Program-made: the position numbers and the translations under genes | Notes under the pieces: generated by a model | Told to the model about the DNA's origin: nothing | What the model saw: the letters and a program-made list of their open reading frames with translations, nothing else | Database searches by the model: none | Source: Actinomycetales bacterium | GTDB lineage: Bacteria > Actinomycetota > Actinomycetes > S36-B12 | DNA length: 64,000 bases | Assembly (NCBI GenBank): GCA_016125355.1 | Contig: WGLX01000009.1 | Span: 164,018-228,017, forward strand | Reading direction: 5' to 3' | Part shown: one piece after another, positions 8,886 to 17,587 of the stretch | Layout: each line of letters begins with the position of its first letter | Numbering within the stretch: the first letter of the stretch is position 1

Positions 8886-9758
8886 GTGGAGATCGTGCAG
8901 GTACTGGCCTTCGGCCTCCTGCTGGGCGGCGTCTATGCGCTGCTCGCATCTGGAGTCACCCTGATCTTCGGAGTCCTGGACGTCGTGAACGTCGCGCAGG
9001 GAGCCTTCCTTGTCTTCAGCGCCCTGTTCACCTGGCAGATCTGGGATGCCTTCGGAGTCGAGCCCCTGCTGCTCATCCCCGTGATGGGCTTCCTCATGGG
9101 TGTGCTCGGCTGGGGCATCTACCGGGGCATGGTCATGAGGGTCGCCCCGCAGGGACCGGGCATGACCGTCCTGCTGATGTTCGGCGTGGCGCTGACCCTC
9201 GAGGGCATCCTCAACCTCATCTTCGGCAACAAGTTCAAGTCCGTCACACCCCCCTACTTCACCGAGTCCTTCACCATCGGGCAGCTGGTGATCCCGCTGC
9301 CCCAGCTGATCTCCGGGGTCCTCGGCTTCCTGATCCTCGGTGGGATCTACGCCTACCTGCGCCTGTCCTGGGCGGGCCGGGCGCTGCGCGCGTCCGCCCA
9401 GAACAAGGATGGCGCGGCGCTGGTCGGGATCTCGTCGGTGAAGTCCGCGTCCTTCGCGTTCGCCATCGGCGCGGCGACGGCCGGCGTGGGCGGCGTCCTC
9501 CTCAGCATCATGTACCCGATCTACCCGGCCACCCAGTACGACTGGATCGCCAGACTCCTGGGCATCGTCGTGCTCGGCGGCTTCGGCAGCATCCCCGGCG
9601 CCGTCATCGGCAGCCTCATCCTCGGCATGACCGAGGCCTTCGCCAACACCTACCTTCCGCAGTGGTCGTCGCTGTTCTTCTACGGGACGATCCTGCTGAT
9701 CCTGCTCTTCCGCCCACACGGACTCATGGGCGCCAAGACGCGGGAGGACGTCGCATGA
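8886..9758 (+). CDS. ABC transporter permease, LivH type
   Basis: Inner-membrane permease of the branched-chain-amino-acid transporter family, 290 residues with about eight hydrophobic helices. Family features: FGLLLGGVYALLASGVTLIFG at the N-terminus (split here by family convention into helix 1), FGVLDVVNVAQGAF near residue 30, and LGIVVLGGFGSIPGAVIGSL near 222, the permease EAA-like loop. GTG start; the stop overlaps the next gene as ATGA. It would pair with the permease half of the following fusion protein to form the membrane channel. Confidence 0.9.
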   Translation: MEIVQVLAFGLLLGGVYALLASGVTLIFGVLDVVNVAQGAFLVFSALFTWQIWDAFGVEPLLLIPVMGFLMGVLGWGIYRGMVMRVAPQGPGMTVLLMFGVALTLEGILNLIFGNKFKSVTPPYFTESFTIGQLVIPLPQLISGVLGFLILGGIYAYLRLSWAGRALRASAQNKDGAALVGISSVKSASFAFAIGAATAGVGGVLLSIMYPIYPATQYDWIARLLGIVVLGGFGSIPGAVIGSLILGMTEAFANTYLPQWSSLFFYGTILLILLFRPHGLMGAKTREDVA

Positions 9759-11575
9759 TGGCCAACCTGCGCAGGCCGCGGGTCTTCATCCCCGTCATCC
9801 TGCTGGTCCTGCTCGCGCTCATCCCGATCGTCGTCCAGGACAGCAAGTACCAGCAGTCCGTGCTGATCGTGTGCTTCCTTTTCGCGATCATGGCGTCCGG
9901 CTGGAACCTCATCAGCGGACTGGCAGGCTACGTCTCGCTCGGCCACAGTGTCTACCTCGGCATCGGCATGTACACCGGCGCGATCCTGGGCAAGGCCTGG
10001 GGCGTCGAGCCGATGTTCCTCATCCCGCTGGGCGCGATCGTCGCCGCCGCCGTCGCGCTGGTGGTCGGCATCATCGTCCTGCGGACCAAGAGCCACGCCT
10101 TCGTCATCATCACGATCGCCGTGCTGCTGTCGTTCCAGCTGCTGGCCGCCAATCTCAAGAAGCTGACGGGCGGGTCCGACGGCATCATCGTGCAGCAGCC
10201 GTCATGGGCCGTGGACCTCGGCACGAAGCCGTACTACTACGTGTTCTTCGCGCTCCTCGTGCTGACCATCCTGCTGTCGGCCTTCGTCATGAGCTCGCGA
10301 CTGGGCGCCGGACTGGTGGCCATTCGCAACGACGAGGGCAAGGCGGCCTCGATCGGCATCAACACCACGGTCTACAAGGTGACCGCCTACGTGCTCAGCG
10401 CGATCCCGTTCGGCGCCGCGGGTGCGCTGTACGGCCAGTACCTCGGCTTCGTCAACCCGCTCGGCGCGTTCGCGATCCTCACCAGCGTCTACCTGGTGCT
10501 GGCAGCCCTCATCGGTGGTCGTGGCACCCTGTGGGGCCCTGTGCTGGGCGGGTTCATCGTGGCCATCGCGAACGAGGCGGCGACCACCATCTCGGGCGGG
10601 GTCAGTGCCCGCGTCCTGATCATGGGCGCGATCCTCATCCTCACCGTGATGTTCATGCCGGCCGGCCTGCTCCCAAGCATCAGCTCGATGATCGAGCGGA
10701 GGAAGGCGAAGCGTCAGACCGTCAAATTCATCGACCAGGCGTCTATCGCCTCGTCGCTGAGCGACGTGGACACGACGCTCATCGCCCCACGGCCGCATCG
10801 TCGTGATCACGCCGGCGATGCCGTGCTGGAGGTGCGCAACGTCGTCAAGACCTTCGGCGGGGTGGACGCCGTCGGGGGCGTGAGCGTGGCGCTGCAGCGC
10901 GGGAGCATCACCGGCCTCATCGGACCCAATGGGTCCGGCAAGACCACCCTGTTCAACTGCATGACCGGAACGATCCGCCCGACATCCGGGCAGGTGATCC
11001 TCGCGGGCAACGACATCACGTCGGAGCGGGTGTGGACGCGGGCGCATGACGGCCTCGGCCGCACGTTCCAGATCACCCGCCTGTTCAAGTCGATGACTGT
11101 CCTCGACAACCTGGTCGCTCCCTTGGAGCGCACCAGCGCGCGACAGATGGTGGCGGGCCGCTACACGGGCGACGAGGTGGAGAGGGCGCGCGACATCCTC
11201 GAGTTCATGGGCCTGCAGGAGTTCGAGCGGCAGAACGCCGCGGCCCTGAGCTTCGGTCAGCAGAAGCTGGTCGAGCTGGCCCAGGTGCTCATGCTCAGGC
11301 CGAGCGTCATCCTGCTGGACGAGCCCGCGAGCGGCATCAATCCCACGCTCATCGAGAAGCTCGCCAACGTCATCCGACGGCTGAACGAGGCCGGCACGAC
11401 CGTGCTCATCGTCGAGCACAACATCCCTCTGGTGCTCAGCCTGTGCGACCACATCCATGTCCTGGCCGAGGGGAAGATCCTGACCTCCGGCAGCCCGGAG
11501 GAGATCAGGAACGACCCCATGGTCATCGAGGCCTACCTCGGCCCCGATCACATGCTGGAGGCCCCCGGTGTCTGA
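9755..11575 (+). CDS. LivM-LivG fusion: ABC permease fused to ATPase
   Basis: 606-residue fusion. Residues 1 to about 310 form a LivM-type permease (helices from FIPVILLVLLALIPIV; family segment SGWNLISGLAGYVSLGHS near 45-65; LGGRGTLWGPVLGG-type loop near 255). A charged linker of about 45 residues follows, and an ATPase starts near residue 356 (VLEVRNVVKTFGG) with Walker A GPNGSGKT, signature LSFGQQ and Walker B VILLDEPAS. The frame is open throughout with no stop between domains. A GTG at the ATPase start could allow separate initiation, but there is no clear ribosome binding site. Fusion of these subunits is unusual but occurs in this family. Start is the ATG overlapping the livH-like stop; ATG 9758 is the alternative. 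Confidence 0.88.
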   Translation: MMANLRRPRVFIPVILLVLLALIPIVVQDSKYQQSVLIVCFLFAIMASGWNLISGLAGYVSLGHSVYLGIGMYTGAILGKAWGVEPMFLIPLGAIVAAAVALVVGIIVLRTKSHAFVIITIAVLLSFQLLAANLKKLTGGSDGIIVQQPSWAVDLGTKPYYYVFFALLVLTILLSAFVMSSRLGAGLVAIRNDEGKAASIGINTTVYKVTAYVLSAIPFGAAGALYGQYLGFVNPLGAFAILTSVYLVLAALIGGRGTLWGPVLGGFIVAIANEAATTISGGVSARVLIMGAILILTVMFMPAGLLPSISSMIERRKAKRQTVKFIDQASIASSLSDVDTTLIAPRPHRRDHAGDAVLEVRNVVKTFGGVDAVGGVSVALQRGSITGLIGPNGSGKTTLFNCMTGTIRPTSGQVILAGNDITSERVWTRAHDGLGRTFQITRLFKSMTVLDNLVAPLERTSARQMVAGRYTGDEVERARDILEFMGLQEFERQNAAALSFGQQKLVELAQVLMLRPSVILLDEPASGINPTLIEKLANVIRRLNEAGTTVLIVEHNIPLVLSLCDHIHVLAEGKILTSGSPEEIRNDPMVIEAYLGPDHMLEAPGV

Positions 11576-12296
11576 CGTCGTCCTGACCATGACCGATGTC
11601 GAGGCCGGCTACGGCGGCGGCCTCGTCCTGCAGGGGCTCTCCCTGGAGCTCGAGCGCGGCACCATCACCTGCATCGTGGGCCCCAACGGAGCCGGCAAGA
11701 GCACGGTCCTGCGGGTCATCAGCGGCCTGCTCAAGCCGAACACCGGATCGGTGGTCCTGGGCGGGCAGCCGATCGGGGGGCTGCCGCCTGCGGCGATCCT
11801 GAAGGCTGGCGTGGCGCAGGTGCCCCAGAACCGCGCGCTCTTCGACGGCATGAGCGTGCATGAGAACGTGCTGATGGGCGGCTACCTCATCCGGCGGCAG
11901 CGGTCCCTGCTCCACGAGCGCCTGGAGATGGTCGGGGACCTCATCCCGATCGTCCGGGAGCGCGCCCACGACAAGGCGGGCAACCTCTCGGGCGGGCAGC
12001 GCCGGATGGTCGAGATCGGCCGTGCCCTCATGCTCGATCCCAGCGTGATCCTCATGGACGAGCCGTCCCTGGGCCTGGACCCGAAGTCCGTGGCCAAGGT
12101 CGCCGAGCTCATCCGCGAGGTGGCGTCGACGGGCCGCACCGTGCTGCTGGTCGAGCAGAACGTCCGCCTCGGCATGAACCTTGCGACACACGGCGTCGTG
12201 ATGGAACAGGGGACGGTCCGGCTCTCCGGCGAGGCTGCCGGCATCGCCGACAACCCGGAGATCGCCACGATGTACCTGGGCAAGGCCGGAGGCTGA
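11568..12296 (+). CDS. ABC transporter ATP-binding protein, LivF type
   Basis: 242-residue cytosolic ATPase of the branched-chain-amino-acid transporter family. Walker A GPNGAGKST near residue 38, signature LSGGQRR near 141, Walker B VILMDEPS near 160, followed by the H-loop region in place. The GTG start overlaps the end of the fusion gene by eight bases. It probably forms the ATPase heterodimer with the LivG-like domain of that fusion. The next gene starts one base after its stop. Confidence 0.9.
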   Translation: MSDVVLTMTDVEAGYGGGLVLQGLSLELERGTITCIVGPNGAGKSTVLRVISGLLKPNTGSVVLGGQPIGGLPPAAILKAGVAQVPQNRALFDGMSVHENVLMGGYLIRRQRSLLHERLEMVGDLIPIVRERAHDKAGNLSGGQRRMVEIGRALMLDPSVILMDEPSLGLDPKSVAKVAELIREVASTGRTVLLVEQNVRLGMNLATHGVVMEQGTVRLSGEAAGIADNPEIATMYLGKAGG

Positions 12297-12297
12297 C

Positions 12298-13464
12298 ATG
12301 CCCCGCCTGGCTGACGCAGAGGTTCCTGACGTGAACACCCCCTGGGCCTTCGGCTTCCCGTCGGAGGAGTACGCCCGTCGTCGTGCGGCCACGCTGACGC
12401 TCGCCGAGGAGAGCGGGGCCGATGCGGTCCTGTCCTTCGGCGAGAACCGCTCGGGTGCGGCGGTCACCTACCTGACGGGCTGGCCCGTGTCGCGCCTGGC
12501 CGTTCACCGCCTCGGCACGAGTGAGAGCCGGATGTGGGTGCAGTTCCACAACCACGTGCCGCAAGCCCGCCGCATCGCGGTCGACACGGAGGTCACGGAC
12601 GCGGCCGAGGGCTACGTCGATCGGCTGCTCGACGGCCTGTCGCGCGCGGCCACGCTGGGCAGCGTGCCTCGGCCGGTGGCCGGCGCGGCCCGGGAGCGGG
12701 GCGTCGACCTCGTCCCACTCGATGCGGCCCACGCACGGCTGCGCCGCATCAAGTCCGCTGCCGAGCGTGAGGCGCTGTCCTTGGGCGCGCTGGCGAGTGA
12801 TGCAGGAGCAGCCGCCCTCATCGACGCCTGTGTGCCGGGTGCGACCGACTGGGACCTGCTGGCCGCGGCGCGCTCCGCCTACTCACGGCTCGGGGCCCGT
12901 GACCACATCTGCTACATCGGCGTCACGGACATGGCCGATCCAGACCGCGATGTGCCCTCGCAGGTACCGGAGGGCCGCGTGCTGCGCCGCGGATCGGTCG
13001 TGACGTTCGAGCTCAGCGCGGCCGTGGCGGCCGAGTACCCCGGTCAGGTGCTCCGGACCGTGACGCTCGGCGAGCCTAAGGACACGTACGTGCGGCTGCA
13101 CGAGGTAGCGATGCAGGCGCGGTCGCGCATGCGCGAGGCCATGAGGCCCGGAGTACCCGCGCGCGAGCTCATCACCGCAGCGGCGGTTATCGAGGAGGCG
13201 GGCCTGACGACCACCGACGATCTGTTCCACGGCCTGGGCATGGGCTACCTGGAGCCGATCGGCTCCAGTGCATCGCGTGAGCCCCAGCAGGTGCCCGCCA
13301 TCGACCTGGCGGCCGGCATGGCGGTCGTCGTCCAGCCGAACGTCACCACGACCGATCACCGCGCGGGAGTGCAGACCGGCGAGATGGTGCTCGTCACCCC
13401 CGACGGCATCGAGGACATCCATCGCCTGGAGCCCGGGCTTGTCATCCGAGGAGGAAGCAGCTGA
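12298..13464 (+). CDS. M24 (creatinase/aminopeptidase P fold) protein lacking the usual metal ligands
   Basis: 388 residues. The C-terminal half has the pita-bread fold of family M24: an Asp/Glu-rich helix region near 155-180, VTFELSAAVAAEYPGQVLRT near 238-257, FHGLGMGYLEP near 309 and VVVQPNV near 341. In metallo-M24 enzymes five ligands (Asp, Asp, His, Glu, Glu) bind two metals. Here only the His in HGLGMG is evident; the second Asp position reads Gln, the EPG glutamate reads Gln, and the last Glu is also absent. Creatinase itself is a metal-independent M24 hydrolase, so this is better seen as a creatinase-like C-N hydrolase or a non-catalytic relative. ATG with GGAGG upstream; part of the transporter operon. 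Confidence 0.75.
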   Translation: MPRLADAEVPDVNTPWAFGFPSEEYARRRAATLTLAEESGADAVLSFGENRSGAAVTYLTGWPVSRLAVHRLGTSESRMWVQFHNHVPQARRIAVDTEVTDAAEGYVDRLLDGLSRAATLGSVPRPVAGAARERGVDLVPLDAAHARLRRIKSAAEREALSLGALASDAGAAALIDACVPGATDWDLLAAARSAYSRLGARDHICYIGVTDMADPDRDVPSQVPEGRVLRRGSVVTFELSAAVAAEYPGQVLRTVTLGEPKDTYVRLHEVAMQARSRMREAMRPGVPARELITAAAVIEEAGLTTTDDLFHGLGMGYLEPIGSSASREPQQVPAIDLAAGMAVVVQPNVTTTDHRAGVQTGEMVLVTPDGIEDIHRLEPGLVIRGGSS

Positions 13465-14522
13465 TGGCCGAGCAGGATCGCCTCGTCAAGGAGGCCATCG
13501 CCCACTGGGCGCCGCGGTTCACGACCAATGGCGTGGCCGTGTCGGACTTCCAGTCGGTGACGTCCTCCGTCGAGCGCTGGGAGGACTGGTGCGATGCGTG
13601 GGTGGCCGCCGGTGCGGTCCACGAGGACCTGGGCCGCGAGGCGCTGGACGAGGGGCGCCTGCGATCGGCCGGCAATCACCTGTCGACCGCTGCCGTGTAC
13701 TACCACTTCGGCAAGTTCGTGTTCGTCGACTATCCGGAGAAGATGCGGGACGCGCACATGCGCGCGGTCCGCTGCCTGACCGATGCGCTGCCGTTCCTCG
13801 ATCCGCCGGGGGAGCGGATGGAGATCGAGTTCCGCGGATTCCCCATGCCCGCGGTGCTCCGCAAGCCGCACGGAATCGAGCGCCCGCCGGTGGTCATCAT
13901 GATCAGCGGCCTCGACTCCACCAAGGAGGAGCTGAGGTCCACCGAACAGCTGTTCCTGGACCGGGGCCTCGCCACCCTTGCCGTCGACGGGCCGGGGCAG
14001 GGGGAGTCGGAGTACGACCTGCCCATCGAACCCGCGTGGGAGGAGGTCGGGCACGCCATCGTCGATGCCATCGAGTCGCGCGACGACCTGGACCACGACC
14101 GCATCGGGGTCTGGGGCGTCTCGCTCGGTGGCTACTACGCACCGCGGATGGCCTCCGGTGAGCACCGCCTCAAGGCGTGCGCGGCGCTCGCCGGGCCGTT
14201 CGACTGGGCGGGCATCTGGGAGGGGCTGCCGGAGCTGACCCGTCGCACGTTCACGGTGCGGTCGCACCAGCCGGATCAGGCATCAGCGAAGGAGTACGGC
14301 CGCCAGCTCACCCTCGAGGGCCGGGCCCAGGACATCCGCTGCCCGCTGTTCATCGTCTTCGGAGCGCGAGACCGCCTGATCCCGTCCACCGAGGCGGAGC
14401 GGCTCGCTGCCGCAACCGGCGGGACGCTCCTGATGCTGCCGGACGGCAACCACGGCTGCGCGAACGTCGCGGCCAAGCACCGCAACAAGACCGCCGACTG
14501 GATGGCAGCACAGCTGTCCTGA
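13464..14522 (+). CDS. Alpha/beta hydrolase of the FrsA / 2,6-dihydroxypseudooxynicotine hydrolase group
   Basis: 352-residue alpha/beta hydrolase with the helical N-terminal cap typical of this group. The nucleophile elbow is GVSLGGY near residue 215, the conserved VDGPGQGESE loop is near 175, the acid lies in FGARDRLIP near 300, and the His in GNHGC near 333. The best-known member cleaves a C-C bond next to a ring ketone in nicotine breakdown, and others hydrolyse esters or diketones, so a C-C or ester hydrolysis step is plausible here but the substrate is not known. ATG overlaps the previous stop and has AGGAGG upstream. Confidence 0.8.
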   Translation: MAEQDRLVKEAIAHWAPRFTTNGVAVSDFQSVTSSVERWEDWCDAWVAAGAVHEDLGREALDEGRLRSAGNHLSTAAVYYHFGKFVFVDYPEKMRDAHMRAVRCLTDALPFLDPPGERMEIEFRGFPMPAVLRKPHGIERPPVVIMISGLDSTKEELRSTEQLFLDRGLATLAVDGPGQGESEYDLPIEPAWEEVGHAIVDAIESRDDLDHDRIGVWGVSLGGYYAPRMASGEHRLKACAALAGPFDWAGIWEGLPELTRRTFTVRSHQPDQASAKEYGRQLTLEGRAQDIRCPLFIVFGARDRLIPSTEAERLAAATGGTLLMLPDGNHGCANVAAKHRNKTADWMAAQLS

Positions 14523-14579
14523 GGCCCCCCTGCCCACAACGCACCTGCACACCACTGGGAAGACAACGGAGGATCGGCA

Positions 14580-15512
14580 ATGACAGGCATCAACACTCTC
14601 GGGTGGATCGGCCTCGGCAACATGGGTGCACCGCTCGCCACCCGTCTTGTCAGGGCCGGCTACGACGTGGCGGTGTGGAACCGCACGGCGTCGAAGGCGG
14701 AGCCGGTCGTCAGCGCCGGGGCCTCCCAGGTCTCAGCGATCCGTGACCTCGGCGCGCGCGATGTCGTCTTCAGCATGGTCAGCGCCTCCAAGGACCTCGA
14801 GCACGTCATGCTCGATCCCGAGGTCGGCCTGCTGACCGGCGACGAGGTGCCCGATGTCGTGATCGACTGCTCCACCGTCAGCGTCGAGACCAGTCGCAAG
14901 GTCCGCGAGGCCGCCGACGCTCGGGGCGTGCGCTTCTTCTCCGCGCCGGTGAGCGGCAACGGCAAGGTCGTGGCTGCAGGAAAGCTGAGTGTGGTGTGCA
15001 GCGGCGATGAGGAGACCTTCGCCATGGTGCGCCCGATGATCGAGGCACTCGGCCGGTCCGTGACGTACGTCGGCGAGGGCGAGGCCGCTCGGCTCGTGAA
15101 GGTGTACCACAACCTGCTGCTGGGCATCTACACGCAGGCGCTGGCCGAGATCCTCGTCCTCGGGGAGAAGGGCGGGGTCAAGCGCGAGGACATCATGGAC
15201 TTCATCAACAACTCCGTGATGGGCTGCATGTTCAGCCAGTACAAGACCCCAGCCCTGGTGAACCTCGATTTCCATCCGACGTTCACGCCCGTGCTCCTGC
15301 GCAAGGACTTCGATCTCGGCCTCACCGAGGCGCGCGCGCACGAGGTGCCCATGCCCATCACGAACCTGACGCGCGACATCATCGAGTCGACCATCGGGCA
15401 TGGCCACGCGACCGAGGACTTCGCGACGATGCTGCTGGTGGCGGCGGCCAACGCCGGCATCGAGCTCAAGAGCGAGGACGCCGACGTGTCGGACGGGCTC
15501 GATCCGGAGTGA
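14580..15512 (+). CDS. Beta-hydroxyacid dehydrogenase (3-hydroxyisobutyrate dehydrogenase family), copy 1
   Basis: 310-residue NAD(P)-dependent enzyme. Rossmann motif GLGNMG near residue 12, substrate loop APVSGNGKVV near 123-132, and the catalytic Lys in RLVKVYHNLLLG near 170. Members oxidise or reduce 3-hydroxyacids or semialdehydes (hydroxyisobutyrate, tartronate semialdehyde, threonate). One of three paralogs in the window (others at 29420 and 39478). A GGAGG element precedes the ATG. It lies in the transporter operon after a 57-base gap; its stop overlaps the next start as GTGA. Confidence 0.87.
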   Translation: MTGINTLGWIGLGNMGAPLATRLVRAGYDVAVWNRTASKAEPVVSAGASQVSAIRDLGARDVVFSMVSASKDLEHVMLDPEVGLLTGDEVPDVVIDCSTVSVETSRKVREAADARGVRFFSAPVSGNGKVVAAGKLSVVCSGDEETFAMVRPMIEALGRSVTYVGEGEAARLVKVYHNLLLGIYTQALAEILVLGEKGGVKREDIMDFINNSVMGCMFSQYKTPALVNLDFHPTFTPVLLRKDFDLGLTEARAHEVPMPITNLTRDIIESTIGHGHATEDFATMLLVAAANAGIELKSEDADVSDGLDPE

Positions 15513-16012
15513 CCGTCGTGGAGGAGCCCACCGGAGAGTTCATCAGGCGCCGACAGGTCAGCGGGACGGCCATGGGGACCATGCGCACCGTGCTGGACTA
15601 CGCCGAGGCCGGGGTCCAGGTCACCGATGAGCCCGCGGTCGCCGGCGGGGGAGGCTCGGGACCGACCCCGCTGCAGTCCGTCCTCGGCGCCCTTTGCGGC
15701 TGCGAGGCGGTGACCTTCCGCCGGACGGCCACCGAGTTCGACTTCGACTACGAGCGGATCGACTTCGAGGCTGCCTGCACCATCGACATCCGGGGCCGGA
15801 GCGGGGACCGATCGGTGCGCCCGCACTTCCAGACCGTCCGGCTGCAGGCGTTAGTGACCACCGAGGAGCCGCAGAGCCGGCTGGACGAACTCGTCGACGA
15901 GGTCCATGCCCGCTGCCCGGTCATGAACCTGATGAAGGATGCCGGGGTGCGCCTGGACATCCGCTGGCAGGTCGTCAGCCCGGGAACTCCAGGCCGAGAT
16001 CCCGCATCATGA
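15509..16012 (+). CDS. OsmC-family protein
   Basis: 167-residue member of the OsmC/Ohr superfamily, thiol peroxidases that reduce organic hydroperoxides. The two redox cysteines expected for the family are present: Cys in CGCEAVT near residue 68-74 and Cys in HARCPVMN near 138. Ohr/OsmC enzymes take electrons from lipoyl proteins, and a lipoyl-bearing E2 is encoded about 5 kb away. GTG start overlapping the previous stop. The 3' end overlaps the convergent FAD oxidoreductase by 38 bases. Last gene of the transporter operon. Confidence 0.85.
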   Translation: MTVVEEPTGEFIRRRQVSGTAMGTMRTVLDYAEAGVQVTDEPAVAGGGGSGPTPLQSVLGALCGCEAVTFRRTATEFDFDYERIDFEAACTIDIRGRSGDRSVRPHFQTVRLQALVTTEEPQSRLDELVDEVHARCPVMNLMKDAGVRLDIRWQVVSPGTPGRDPAS

Positions 16013-17546
16013 CCATGGCTGCATTGCGGCCGGGCGAGCCGGTGATCGATCCCCCGGGATGGGTGGTGCCACCGGTCTGGTAGAGCCCCGGGATCGGCAG
16101 CTCGTGGCTGGCCCAGCCGGGCACCGGTCGGAGGGGGCCGCTGAACGGCACGCCCTTGTCCCCGCCGTGTGCGCAGCCGTTGATCATGTGCGGGTTCCAG
16201 CGCTCGATGTCCAGGGGGCTCTTGACGATGCGGGCCTCGATGTGGGCCTCGGTGACGTTGGGAATCGCTGTGGCGACGTACTCGACCATGGCGTCCGCAT
16301 GACGTTCCTTCACGTCGTCCCAGCTGGCGCCGCCGTACGGTGCCACGTGGGAGCAGGGAACCAGCAGCTTGACCGTGTGCTTGCCCTCGGGAGCCCGCGA
16401 CGGATCGACGATCGTGGGAGTCGCGATCAGGGTCCAGGCCGAACCGATGACGGGCTTGCGGTCGCGGATGTCGCGCACCATGTCCATGACCTGCTGGGGC
16501 CACTGGGCGAGGCCGCTGCTGACGGCCGTGTCGGCGGGTGACTTGCCTGCGAACGTCGGCACCTCATCCATCACGAGGAAGGCGGCGAAGAGCGGGATGC
16601 CGATGTCGTAGGTCTCGACGCCGTAGACGAAGTCCTCGCCCCATGCCTCACGCGGCGCCATGTCGAGCAGGTGCTTCACGTGGATGGTCGACAGCACGGC
16701 CTCGCGGGCCAGGTACTGCGTGCCGTCGGTGGACTCCACGCCGACGCAGCGGCCATCCTCCAGGAGGAGCCGAGCGACCGTGACCCCGCATTCGATACGT
16801 CCACCGTGCGCCTCGATCACCGACACCAGCGCGTCCGTGAGACGCCCGGAGCCGCCGACCGGGATCGTCCACGAGCGCTTCTGGCGGCCGCCCATGATCG
16901 AGTAGGGCATGACCCCGGACCCGGGGAGGTCGACGGACCCGAAGGTCTGGCAGGCCTCCCAGAGGAGGAAGGCCTGGATGTGCTCCTCCTCGAACTCGTG
17001 CCGGATCACGTCGACGGCGCTCAGTGCCCGTCGACGTCGCCACGTGCCGCCGTTGGGCAGCTCGTCGAGCAGCGCGTCGAGCGGCTTTCCCCAGCCGATG
17101 GGCGTGTTGTTCGCGGCCCCGAAGGCGACCTTGGCGCGGTCCCAGTCCTCGAGCATCGCCAGATAGGTGTCGGCATCCCTGCGGCTGAACCGCGCGAACT
17201 CCTCGTACGTGCGCTCGGGGTCGAGGTACATGCCGACCTGCTCGCCATCCGGCATCGCCACGCGCGCCACCGGATCCGGGTCGACGTACGCGAGGCCATG
17301 GTCGGAGACCAGGCCCAGGGTGTCCTGGGCGATCACCGGGTTCGACTGGATGATGGTGTGCCCGGTGGAGCACGAGTCCATGAAGTACCCCGGCAGGTAT
17401 TCCTCGGTGGCCACGCCGCCACCCGGGATCGGACGGGCATCGACCATGAGGACGCTCTTGCCCGCTCGCGCCAGGTAGGCGGCCGTGATGAGGGCGTTGT
17501 GGCCGGCGCCCGCGACGACGATGTCCGCGGTATGCAGTTCCGTCAT
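15975..17546 (-). CDS. FAD-dependent oxidoreductase, phytoene-dehydrogenase-like
   Basis: 523-residue flavoprotein. The N-terminal dinucleotide fold is IVVAGAGHNALITAAYLARAG at about residues 9-28 (quoted to mark GxGxxG-type binding), with a second FAD-contact region GLYQTGGTTHPGG near 488. The family includes carotenoid desaturases, PYROXD2-like proteins and many uncharacterised bacterial dehydrogenases. In this context it may introduce a C=C or oxidise an alicyclic ring carbon. The ATG at 17546 is the last base of operator 2, so the mRNA is probably leaderless or has a very short leader, and the repressor would occupy the start itself. It is 41 bases downstream of the Mo hydroxylase large-subunit gene. 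Confidence 0.82.
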   Translation of the reverse strand: MTELHTADIVVAGAGHNALITAAYLARAGKSVLMVDARPIPGGGVATEEYLPGYFMDSCSTGHTIIQSNPVIAQDTLGLVSDHGLAYVDPDPVARVAMPDGEQVGMYLDPERTYEEFARFSRRDADTYLAMLEDWDRAKVAFGAANNTPIGWGKPLDALLDELPNGGTWRRRRALSAVDVIRHEFEEEHIQAFLLWEACQTFGSVDLPGSGVMPYSIMGGRQKRSWTIPVGGSGRLTDALVSVIEAHGGRIECGVTVARLLLEDGRCVGVESTDGTQYLAREAVLSTIHVKHLLDMAPREAWGEDFVYGVETYDIGIPLFAAFLVMDEVPTFAGKSPADTAVSSGLAQWPQQVMDMVRDIRDRKPVIGSAWTLIATPTIVDPSRAPEGKHTVKLLVPCSHVAPYGGASWDDVKERHADAMVEYVATAIPNVTEAHIEARIVKSPLDIERWNPHMINGCAHGGDKGVPFSGPLRPVPGWASHELPIPGLYQTGGTTHPGGSITGSPGRNAAMVMMRDLGLEFPG

Positions 17547-17559
17547 GCAATCGATTGTA
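17546..17559. promoter_or_regulatory. LacI-type operator 2 (FAD oxidoreductase)
   Basis: TGCAATCGATTGTA with core CAATCGATTG at 17548-17557. It sits between the molybdenum hydroxylase large-subunit gene and the FAD oxidoreductase, touching the start codon of the latter, and would let the regulator control the oxidoreductase separately from the upstream genes. Confidence 0.75.
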
Positions 17560-17587
17560 TTCCGCGAGCCAGGCGGCGTCGGAGGAA

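Noticed and set aside
7437..9719. Long open frame on the minus strand opposite the transporter genes (760 codons)
   Set aside because: High-GC codon bias produces long antisense frames. It has no recognisable domain, is rich in Asp, Arg, Gly and His as typical for shadows, and lies opposite confidently identified genes.
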